Origin: Ornithodoros turicata
Lineage: Eukaryota > Arthropoda > Arachnida > Ixodida > Argasidae
DNA: 64,000 nt
Assembly: GCF_037126465.1 (NCBI RefSeq)
Contig: NC_088201.1
Location: 63,820,879-63,884,878 of the forward strand
Direction: 5' to 3'
In this document: positions 30,810 through 40,849 of the stretch, piece after piece
Layout: each line of letters starts with the position of its first letter
Numbering within the stretch: position 1 is the first letter of the stretch
Notes under the pieces: model-generated
The model's input: only the letters and a program-made list of their open reading frames with translations
Database searches by the model: none
Told to the model about the DNA's origin: nothing
Program-made: the position numbers and the translations under genes

Positions 30810-33800
30810 CCTGCGCACCATACTTTAGAGCAACAGGTACTTGTACGTACCTTGAGTACGTACCCCAAAATACAGTATTTAAAATACTTTTTTCAGTATT
30901 CGCTACTCAGTACTCAAAATACTTTCCTACCTCTTCAAGCTGTATCCAGCACACTTCCCCGCCGTGTACACATTTTCAGCTCGCTTGTATGTGTACACAT
31001 TTTCAACATCCGCTTTTTTTCTTTTTGGGAAATTCGCGCATCTGTCATTTATCCTCCTCTACAATAGGCTGATCCCACGCTTGGCCTTCCTCGTCCCGAG
31101 CCCTTCGTCTGAAAACGGTTCCTGTTCATATTGCCAGGTGAATCCCCAGGGGTTAGGTTAAAGAGAATCCCTGCATTTATTTCTTGATCACCAAAGCAAC
31201 AAACACGCACCAGAAGTGGAAACACTCGAGCTAACGTACAGAAGGGATTACGAAGTTTTGGGCCAGAACATATCACCAAAGTTTTCTAAACATTATTTGA
31301 CTAGTAAAAGATATGCTTCAGTGTGACCGATCAAGTTTATTCCTTTCATTTCTACGGCTACGTTCAGAATATGCGTTTCACTTGCTGCTAATACTAAAGT
31401 TCTTTAAAGAGTACCTTAAATACTTCTTAGAGTATTTAGTACTCTACTCAAATTATTTTCACTTTTGAGTATTTAGTATCTCATAGTAAATACTCACGCG
31501 GAGTATTTAGTATCTCATTTTAAATACTTCGTATTTTGCAGTATTTCGTACACCTCAACGTGACATTACTTATAGGAGCAAGTGCCGAAAAAACAGACGA
31601 AGCTGTAACGACAAAAAAAGATGGAAAGCAAGCGAGCTGGTGGCTGATATCCATGAGAAAAACCTGAGATTAGGGCAAATAAATAAAAAGACGCACAGAG
31701 ACACAAGCCTCAGAACCGACACATACTTGTGTCTGTGTGCGTATTTTTATTTATTTCCCCTAGGCTCGAGCAGTCTCCGGTTTTTGCCATGGAGGCGAAG
31801 CTGACAGTGCGATGCAAGCTCAACGCCACCACAAACCCGAGGAGAGAACGAAAACCAGGCCAAACGGGCATGCGCAGTTCACCCACGCTTTTTCCCGCGT
31901 TGCGTTCGCGGGAGCTCTGTGAGCGGCTCCTGAAGATCACGTGGTTCTGGTGGTTTGGTTTGAGGCGGTTTGGGGCAGTTCGCAGTTCGGTTGGTTTGGT
32001 CTGGCTGGTTTCGTGGTTTGTGGGGAGCCCGGCAGCCCGCCATTTTCCCTGGACATTGCGCGGCGAGCGGCGGTGCGAAAGCCGGGCGGGAGCATTCTTT
32101 CCATTGTAGGTACGTGTACTGTGTAGTTGTACGTGTTCTGTCGTTGTGGCAGTTCAATTCATATGCTTTTGGGAAAAGCAGGATTCTATTACGGTCGTAC
32201 ATGCACTGCCATGCCGTTACCCATCACAAGCCGTGCTTGCCAAGTCAGGTTTACGCCAACCGTGGTTAATACGGTGGCCACAGTTGCGTTCCCGGTGTTC
32301 TCTGGCAAACCGTAGTTACCTGTAATCTCCGCCCGTACGCCATGCACTGCCATTACGTACTCGGATCATTGTTTTTCATTGTTTTCACTTCGAGATTCGA
32401 CTTTTCTGAATTTTTCTGTTCTCGTATCATTTTATCACCCAGGTACTCAGACACGCAGCAAGTACGACGTCGTCAGGGTTGGATGCTACCCACTGGGAGG
32501 ACGGAGTCTTGTTCCACCTTCGACTCACGTTGTTATCCAGGCGTTCTCCGAGGTTTCCCAGCTTGCCATAGCCTGGACCCGGCATAGCTGGGAGGGGTAC
32601 CAGGTTTTGGATGCACACAAAACACGCCTATTAAGGCTGCATATTGTCACCGAATAAGGTTCGCTTAGCGAAGCTTATTTAGTGACCCACAGTGACCGAA
32701 GAGGCAGTACTATACACTACACAGGTGTGGGAGAAGGGAGGGGGGGACATTCCGATTTTAGCTTTGGTTTGTTAGGTATGTATCGCGCCGCAGTGCTCGG
32801 TATGCACTCCCAGCCAACGGTGGCTTTCGCGTTCCGACTGGTTAAGGGGGGGGGGGGGGGTCGTATAAGATGTCTTTCAGGTTTCCCGAGGACATCGAGA
32901 CTCTGTTACACAGTGGCTTTGGGATCTTCATGGTGTGGATTGAAGCAGACATTCCTCCAGTCCCACTACTGCCTGCCTAGCTGCCACAGGGTTCGAGGCA
33001 TTTTGAGTGGTATATCTCTCGTTACTTTTAATTTTCTTTTGTCATGCACGTGTTTCTGCATACCTAGAGGTTCCTGGATGCATTCACGTTGTGTGATCAT
33101 AACAGCAATGTTTGGCAACTTCCAGGCCCGCTATTCTAAGAACCACTTAGCGGGTTAACGGAAGCCATGTTGCCATACAAGCATTTATCCTTCAACATTA
33201 TGTTTTGTCGAGTTGTTTTTCCAGGTATGCTGCCCTCTTCTGCAGTGTAGAGCCGAACAATCAAGATCATTGACAGCCTTTCCAAACGGATGACCAGTAC
33301 TTTTGATTGTCATGATCAATCCGTTCCTTTGAAATGTTGCTTTTAGTTCAATAAAACGTCCACTTATTGTTTCACATCTTGTCTTTTTTCCCTATTTCTA
33401 CCTATTTTGGGTGGGCGATTTCATATTTAGCTCGCGTGCCGTGACTGCTTTGGAACGAAGTACTGTTTGGGACACGGTTGTCAAAAATATCCAGCCCGTG
33501 GCCCAGCAGTCCCGTATCTGCGATGTCGTGTAGCATGGAACTAGGATCATGTCGAGATGAGGCACTGGCTAGCACCTGAGTTGGCTTGAAAAAATATTTT
33601 TGGAGACAGAAAATGGTGTGGTTAAATGAAATTCGCTTTCAAAACTTTGTGGCGAGACAGCAGTGATAAGTTTGGGTCGTAGGATCAGGGAAACATTCAC
33701 ACGCGGACGCGCTAACTGCGTTCGCACGTCTTTCCGGAATCGGTGCCTCGTCACTTACTTCGTTTCTCCCTTTCCCCTGCTCCTTCCCCTCGCAGCTCTA

Positions 33801-34185
33801 CGCAAACCTTGCAATGAGAGCGAGACTGCAGGCTGTGATTCGTTCCTGACGGTATGTTCGGACTCCAGTCCGCGCTCTCGGTGTTGCGCATGGTGAAAAG
33901 TGTGTTGCACGTTGTGCACTTGGCGTGGCGGTCAGGAGCTGTTTATGAGGGGATGTTTGAATTTCTGTTGTGCTGATGCTGGCGTAAAGCGTCAAAGAAA
34001 AGCTTGAAAGTTGCTACAGATGCCAGCGAAATGAAGGATGGGGAAGAAAATGATAATATTTTAAAGGGGGTGCTGAATGAACGCTAATATTTGCTGCTGG
34101 AGAACAGCACTAGACATTCGGGACCTTCTGCTGGTGTGTGTGTGCGAGGCGAAGTATGAAAGGTTACTTATGTTATGAGTTCCAT
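30810..34185. repeat. Repeat family U, copy 2, main part
   Basis: Most complete view of the left part of U. It opens with TACTTTAGA and an AGTACT-rich AT tract (30833-30940), then a unique part (30940-31320) and a second AGTACT tract (31385-31555). A hairpin follows (31651-31791), then the segment with CGTTCGCGGGAGCTC, then the same sequence as 1-3160 without the MITE. The G run here is 15 bases (about 32846-32860). Broken ORFs only. Interrupted after 34185 and resumed at 36150. Confidence 0.85.
31651..31791. repeat. Long hairpin within U copy 2
   Basis: Near-perfect inverted repeat. CCATGAGAAAAACCTGAG...AGACACAAG on the left pairs with CTTGTGTCTGTGTGCG...GGTTTTTGCCATGG on the right, apart from a 10-base interruption (GAGCAGTCTC) and a few mismatches; the loop is 18 bases. 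Conserved at 39221-39352 and 60365-60502. Confidence 0.85.
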
Positions 34186-36149
34186 TGCTTCCATCGCTCG
34201 CGAGCCAACGAGGGGCGGAGCTCTCGTTAACACGAGCACGTGACGCGCTTTTTTCGTTAATGGGACAAAGGCGTAATCTCTTCCTGGCGTAACGACCGAC
34301 GGCGTCGTCTGCCTAACGAATGTGTTCACGTGCTCACAAGCTTCATCGCCTACATGGCTCATGATATAAGGAAGCGCGAGGCACTCGGGACCTCGAGCAC
34401 GTGGTGTATGACGCGCTCTTTTCGTTAAAGTGACAGGGGCGTAATCTCTCGGTCCAGTTACGATCGAATGAGATCGTTTGCATAACGAGTGAGTAGACCC
34501 ACTCGTTAGAGTATGAAACGTCTTCATTGGAGGTTTGCAGAAACGGAATTTCTGCGGAAACGAACATGTATTGCTCCACGACTGTGTACAAAGTGACATG
34601 CTCCCCCTTTCATCGTATTTACACCAGTGGTTACATGAGGGCTGTGAGATATTCTCGAGAAGATGCAGATGAAGACGAGAAAGAAGACGAACAAGTGACA
34701 ACGACAAGCCATAGACAAACCCTGCGAGCTATCCAAGCAAAATTAAACAACCTCATTGGTGGAAAAGATTGCAGCCTCGTTGGCAGCTGTAGTTCGTTCA
34801 GGGCGGTGACATCACAACACGTAAGGGCTCGTAACGAGTACGATAGCCTCAACGAAGAGGCTAATTGGGGAGCAGAGATTGTGCCACAGCAGAGCGTCGA
34901 TAAGTTTCTTCGTTTCGTTATTCCTAACGACTCGCTGATGTTGAAGCTGCCAAAGAAAGATGGCGGAGGGATTCTTCGCTTGGGCGATCCAACGCCTCCT
35001 CTTTTATTTATTATCTTTAATTTATAGTGGAGGCGTTGGGCGATCACACAAGCGGCTAACTGTGCCCCATGGACGTGATGGCGTCAGGATGCCTTTCAAC
35101 CGGACGAGACAGATTTTGTAAAGTTCTTCCGTCCGCCAAGAATCGCTCTCCGCAGCGTTTGTGAGGACTTGCGACCGTGTACTTCACTCCGTCTTGATAG
35201 CTACGGGTGCTGTGATGAACAAGAAAGGCGAAATGGATGCATATAGTAGCCTTCGAATTGTTCTCTTTAATAGTACATTGCGGACATAGTGTTGATGTTG
35301 TAATGAACGTGAAGAGCAAAGGATTTTGTACATTTCCTGTGGTCGATTATCTTGAATAGTTCCATAACATTCTCTTGCTTCGCGGTGCTAACACGGAATT
35401 AAAACAGTTTACTAACGTTCTGCTCAAGCTCACTAGAAAAACGTTGCACTGCGAATTTATTTGAAGTCTACTGTTTATGAAGCCTTACTGTAAGGCTGCG
35501 CGTTGTACTTCCATGCTTGAAGGAAAAATTTACATAAAGGTAATGAAATAAGTGTATACGTTGAGGAGAACGGGCAGCCTCCTCCTCTTTCTTCTTTTGA
35601 TACTTCTGATACCACTACGTCTTCTCTTGGACTCCCATTGCCCCAGAACTCAGCAAACACTAGTTCTCGTATCATACTTACGACAATTCTCACGTGACAC
35701 CATCGTCAGTGCAGGAAGATGATTTACAATTTTTTGCGTATTGCTCGACGATTATCTTTAGAATGATGTTCTGTTTGTTCATTATTTTCACACGACTAGC
35801 GAGCCATATACTGAGACGGAAAGAAAAAGAAGATGATGAACGAGCATGGGAACGAACATTGGAACGCTACGAGCATGTATGAGAGCACGAGAATGCGAGC
35901 TATCGGAACAAATGAAACAGTCCTATTGGTCGGAGAAGATGCAGCCTCGCTGCCAGCCTGCTCTTCGCTCAGACATCACAACACGTGAGCGCTCGCAACG
36001 CGCACAATAACCACAAAGAAGAAGCTTCACGAGGAGCACAGATTGTGACCACAGCAAAGCATCGATAAAGTTGCTCATTTCGCTAGCCTGAACGACTCGT
36101 TCAGCTGGCTCGTGCCGTTAAGTTGAACGTGTGAAACGATTAAGCCCCT
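34186..36149. other. Insertion within U copy 2, with internal duplications
   Basis: Not present in the other U copies. Two diverged direct units at about 34205-34345 and 34376-34515 share ACGAGCACGTG...GACGCGCT...GGCGTAATCTCT. A second direct pair, about 34640-34950 and 35800-36110, shares GACATCACAACACGTAAGGG-like sequence. A 166-codon frame (34527-35027) is open but unrecognised. Microsatellite-free; element ends not resolved. Confidence 0.6.
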
Positions 36150-36310
36150 GACTGCATTCACTCTGGGGCGCGTTGCTAGCATCGCCTGAAGATCGCAGAA
36201 ACGTAACGCCGCTCATTGCACGAGCACGGACGGCGTTACGATGCTGCATGGCTAGTTCCATCGCAAACCAAATCGAACAAGCCGGTATATTTGATGTCTC
36301 GAATAAGAAA
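36150..36310. repeat. Repeat family U, copy 2, right tail
   Basis: Matches 3385-3540 and 43385-43540, including GAAGATCGCAGAA and GGACGGCGTTACGATGC. Shows that U extends to about here and that 34186-36149 is an insertion. Confidence 0.82.
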
Positions 36311-36360
36311 AAAAAAAGGTTGAAACCATCGGTCAGTTAGGAGAAATAAACGGTTTCGGA

Positions 36361-37474
36361 ATTCTCTGCGCTGCGCGGTTCGGGAAATAGGAGAGGTGGA
36401 AAAAATAGCCTCTCAGAAGACGATGTCGTTGCGCGCGGGTTTGAGAGTCCCCTGCAAGCCTGCAAGGCTATTTCTTGTCGCATTCTAGTGATTTCTGGCT
36501 CTGGCTTTAGACCAACTATAGCACAAAAGGCTCCTGCGTTGACAATGCTGTGTCGGTTTTTGTTTGTCTGGAAAAAAATATTAAAGTTGACTCAGTGCGC
36601 CAAAAAGTACCATATTCACTGCAACTTTCCCGACGATGTACAAAACGGATTATATTGAGCTCGATGCCATTTAAGGCACGTTCGATTAGGCCTGCACTCC
36701 CTGAACCAGTTCCGGGCGGTGCAGGGCCACTTCTGAACTAGCGCAGCACTAGGCCAGCTCCAGTTCAACGGTGCAACACTAGTGCCGCCGCGAAACGAAT
36801 ATCGAAGTGCAGCGCTAGTGCAGGCCTTCTGCTCTTCGCGAGTCTTAACACCGCTACGGATTGTAAAAACGCGTGTGACATTTCAATCACATGTACATTG
36901 CTGCTTTTTAATTTCGAACACAATGAACTGTTCAACAATTGTGCAAACAGCCATGGAACTTGTGGATTCTGACAGCGAGGACGAAGAATTCGACGACCTG
37001 GTAACCGTGATAGCGTTGAATCTTCTGCGAACTGACAGGAACCTGTACCAATGTACACCGAAACTGTAGTGAATCGTTATTTCGACTTGGAATTCAAACG
37101 TCTCTTCCGGCTCTCTCGGGATACGTTCGATAATTTACATTAACTATTATTTGCCTTGTGTCGTCTGCTGCCATTGCCGCCATTACTCTGCACTACCGTT
37201 GAACTGACCCCTGCGGGAGTGCAGAGTTTCCTTACACTAGGGCTACACTTGGCGTGCACTGGTTTGAAACGAACGAGACGGCTCAGGGGGCGCTCGGCTG
37301 CACTGGCGAAACGAACGGGCGAGTGCAGCACCACCGGAACTGGTTCAGGCAGTGCAGGCAAAATCGAACGTACCTTTAATTTGTCATTGATGGCGTTATC
37401 GAATGGTATATAATTTGCTGCTCTACTCTATCAGGAACGTAAGAGATACCTCTTTAGGTAGCACCATACATCCG
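36361..37474. repeat. Repeat V, copy 2 (interrupted by Harbinger derivative)
   Basis: Same sequence as 30431-30806, split by the element at 36674-37375. Together with V copy 1 it brackets U copy 2 in direct orientation. Confidence 0.85.
36674..37375 (+). mobile_element. PIF/Harbinger deletion derivative (702 bp)
   Basis: Terminal inverted repeats of about 50 bp: AGGCACGTTCGATTAGGCC on the left, and (inverted) AGGTACGTTCGATTTTGCC on the right. TTA target duplication at 36671-36673 and 37376-37378; the empty site is in V copy 1 at 30732-30745. Inside, a frame from the ATG at 36923 gives an acidic N-terminus (DSDSEDEEFDD). After a stop, FKRLFRLSRDTFDNL follows (to about 37140), the N-terminal signature of Harbinger transposases. 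The DDE core is gone, so this is a non-autonomous remnant. Confidence 0.9.
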
Positions 37475-38920
37475 AAAAATGACGAATTGAAGCATTTATA
37501 TAAAAAGAAAAACAAAAGCATGCCTCGAAAATTTCATATGTCATAGATAGTCCCTTAGACTACACACAGAAGAAAAATCGAAATTCGGACTTGAGCGGTA
37601 GGTGCACTGTGAATTTTTTGCCGGCCCTATACGCGGAGCCCAATCAAGCGGTGGCACAGTCTCCCGCGTAGGGCAAAATCGATTTTTTCCAACAAATGTT
37701 CAGCTTTTGTCTTCATATGAAAACTGACTGCCCTCATTTGAAGACGTTCTGAGCGTTTGCGTTCATAAAGCAAGGAACGGTCACTGCATTATGCGTATGA
37801 TTCGACACTTTAGAACATTCTCAAGGCAACTTCACATTGCTCCTGACTCCTCGCATATTTCACAATCACGTTCGCAAAGCTTAGTGAGAGGGGTACATTT
37901 TGCGAGAAGCGGTTCGTTGACAACATCCTCTACCTGGTGGTGGTGGTGGTGGTGTGATGTTATAAGGAGGAGGAGTGAGGTCTGCCTGCTCATACAAGGC
38001 CGCAATCTTCACTACTTTGTGAAAGGGAAAGGAGAGAAGGGGAAGTAAAAGAGAAAGTTTAGCAGATAAGAAATTACAAGAAATGAGAAATTAGAAACAT
38101 GGAGATAAAGAAATTAGAAAGAAGGGAGGAAGAGAGAAGGAAAGCGTTCACGACAGTCCCGCACAGGAAGCGAAAGCTAGGAGCGCGTCTCGCGCTTTTC
38201 TACGGATGTGGGTGGGACCCTGCGAGTACAAAATCTCGTCTAGAGAGCCACGGGGAAGTTATAAGGCATTGAAACTCGAGATCAAGGTGTCTCCGTCAAG
38301 GTGTCCTCCACAAGAACTTGGTAGTGTAACGCTAACAGCTTGCTCGCGTGTGTTCTGGATTTAATTTCGTCTCGTTGTGTTGCGATGTTAAGCTGCCAGC
38401 TCTTGTATGTTTATCGCATTGTCTTCCCTTCTTATAAGTTTACTTATAAATTTGTTTGATAAGCGCTAGAAACGCGTAAGTCACGGCTGGAAATGCCGGG
38501 CTCTACTCGCTGAGCCAGTGGGACGGGACGGGTCGGGCCTGGAAAAGCCGACCAGTGCGGTGCTGTATACAGTGCAGTAATGGAGATGTCTTCATACATG
38601 GTGTATAAAGGACACTCAGTGCTCTTCTGTAGCCGAGGATGATGCGAAACTTGGCGCAAGTTGTCTCCAGGGGGTGAATGCGATTAAGACCTCCCCATGC
38701 ATGGTCGCACCATGTCCAACTGAAAATCGTGGATGCTGGTTAGCGGCGCAGTCGAGCTGTTTTGGCAAGGTTTTCAAAAAGCACCAGGCAGAAGGCAGCC
38801 TTAAGTGTGTGCGTAAGACATTACACGACGACACTTTCCTCTGTGCGATTTTCAGCACACTTTCATCAGACGACTTAATCTGAAATTTTCTTTTGGGATG
38901 GCCCTCTGTACTCCTTTAAA
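37475..38920. other. Unassigned region with low-complexity tracts
   Basis: No supported gene. A (TGG)n run at 37936-37957 and a purine-rich stretch at about 38015-38145 (GAGAAGGGGAAG, GAAATTAGAAA types). Short ORFs do not resemble known proteins. Confidence 0.55.
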
Positions 38921-39525
38921 TGTGACGGATGAAATTTATTCCTTTCATTTGTACCGCTACGTTCAGAAGACGCGTTTCACTCACAGCTAATGCTACAGTT
39001 CTTTAAGGAGTATCTTAAATACTTCTTAGAGTATTTAGTACTCTACTCAAATTACTGTCACTTTTGAGTATTTTGTACTTTATTTTAAATACTTTTAAAT
39101 ACTGCGCAGTATTTTGCACATGTCTGCGTGACGCTACTTATAGGAGCAAGCGCCGAAAAAAAAACAGGCGAAGCTCTAACTATAAAAACGATAGAAAGCA
39201 AGCGAGCTGGTTTCTGATATCCATGCGAAACACCTGAGACTAGAGGAAGTAAATAAAAAGACTCACACAGACGCAAGCCTTAGAACCGACACATACCTGT
39301 GTCTGTGTGCGTATTTTTATTTATTTCCTCAAGTCTCGCGTGTTTGTCATGGAGGCGAAGCTGACAGAGCGACGGCAGACGAGAGACGACGACAAACCCA
39401 ACACCACAAACCCGAGGAGAGAACGAAAACCAGGTCAAACGGGCATGCGCACTTCACCCACGTCTTTTCCCGCGCTGTGTTCACGGGGGAGCGCTGTGAG
39501 CGGCTCCTGAAGATCACGTGGTCAG
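38921..39525. repeat. Repeat family U, copy 3, left part
   Basis: Aligns with 31318-31950 and 60025-60600: AAATTTATTCCTTTCATTTG, the AGTACT-rich tract (39005-39115), the hairpin at 39221-39352, then GAAGATCACGTGGT. The left end of U (30810-31317 equivalent) is missing here. Interrupted from 39526 to about 40849. Confidence 0.85.
39221..39352. repeat. Long hairpin within U copy 3
   Basis: Same inverted repeat as 31651-31791 with more mismatches (CCATGCGAAACACC against TGTTTGTCATGG). Loop CTTAGAACCGACACATA conserved. Confidence 0.75.
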
Positions 39526-40849
39526 GTGGTGTGGTCAAGGGGATGAAACTCGCGAGTTCACTTGCGGACTAAAGTGAGGCGCTGCGAGCTTTTCGCGTAA
39601 TCAAACGTCATGAAACGTCAGAATTTTTACGTCGAAGCGCGAGTTCTCAACCGTCACGAGTCCATTGGCTCCTGAGGCCGCTCCCCCGGTATGCGAGCGC
39701 TCATTGGTTGGTTTGAAATTATGAACTTTCCTTGGCGCGCTCAAGCCGGCGACCGTGTCGGCGGTGCCGGAGCAACTCCAGCAACTCGCCGCAAAGTTTC
39801 GAAATGTGTTGGGTGCAGCAGGGACGCAAGCAAAGCATCTATGCCGGTACCGCTTTGGATGGTTTTTAGTGTCCTTCCCTAACATGTTGTCGATACCGAC
39901 TCTGAAAAACTCGGTGCCTCATGGATACTTCTGCAAGTCAATTCAGTGATAGATAAGTGTAAGGCAGGTGTGCTTCGCTTGCTTTGGTGCGACAACGATT
40001 CAAGAAGGACACGAATACTGCATTTTTCCGCTACCCACTCGATGACAGGTAAGTCACTTCCTACTCCATTCTGCCGCTTAGCATAGCATAGCGCCAGACC
40101 TGTGTCATACGCAGCATTTTGGCAGGTATAATTTTTGGTTTTCACTTTTCTGATCCCTATTTTTCTTGTTCAGGTATAAGCACTCAACCGATATCTGCTT
40201 CAGAATAGCATCTGCATGGATACAGTAGAATGGATAAGCCACCCAGAGTGATTGGAGCATCATCTTTCGACATAGCAGCTGCTCAAGTTCCTTTGTGGCG
40301 GGTCAACCAGGCGCCTACAGAAGCAGCAAAGGGATATGGACATGTTCTCTGTCATGCCGGATCTCTGAATGTGTGTGCCTGTGCAGCCAATATACTGTTG
40401 TTCTACTGTGAAATCTTCCACGTGAGACATCAGCATCAGTGAATGCAAAGTTGCTTCGGCATATCATTCGAACTTCAGAAACAATGTTCATATCATGTTC
40501 GTGTTTTGCACAGCTACAGCAGGCTGCAGTTTGTGATTTGGAAATATCTATCTCGAAAAATAAAGCAGTTTGTGTAACAGAAACAGCCAACGCTTCCACA
40601 TTTTGTTATTTATTTCACTCGACGCGAACGGAGATCCACAACCACCCAGAACTGGCCCGAACCGCCAAAGCGGGGGAGAGGGAGAGAACAAATGGGAAAG
40701 GGAAAGCCTCGCCAGCGTCACAGGTCACCCAGGGAGACAAAAAAAAGCAAAGCAAAAAGCTACTCAACCGACGACCAACGATTGGCCCAACGCTTGAGGT
40801 CACGTGAGTTTTTCCCAACAATAGAATTATACTACACGTTCATTCCCCT
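39526..40849. other. Insertion within U copy 3; possible THAP-like exon
   Basis: Absent from the other U copies at the GATCACGTGGT point. Plus-strand positions about 39969-40050 read as a short frame with FKKDTNTAFFRYPLDDR, followed at once by a GTAAGT splice donor. That is reminiscent of a THAP-domain first exon (the F-x-FP-x-D region), but the zinc ligands are not convincing. Otherwise no gene. Element ends not resolved. Confidence 0.4.

Noticed and set aside
30833..31555. AGTACT/AAATACTT-rich tracts as a CRISPR-like or satellite array
   Set aside because: No regular spacer or fixed period; the tracts recur in the U copies that retain this part, as low-complexity segments of that repeat.
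30431..37474. V copies as LTRs of a giant element with U as its interior
   Set aside because: V has no TG...CA ends, no primer site next to it, and U carries no gag or pol; other U copies are not bracketed by V.
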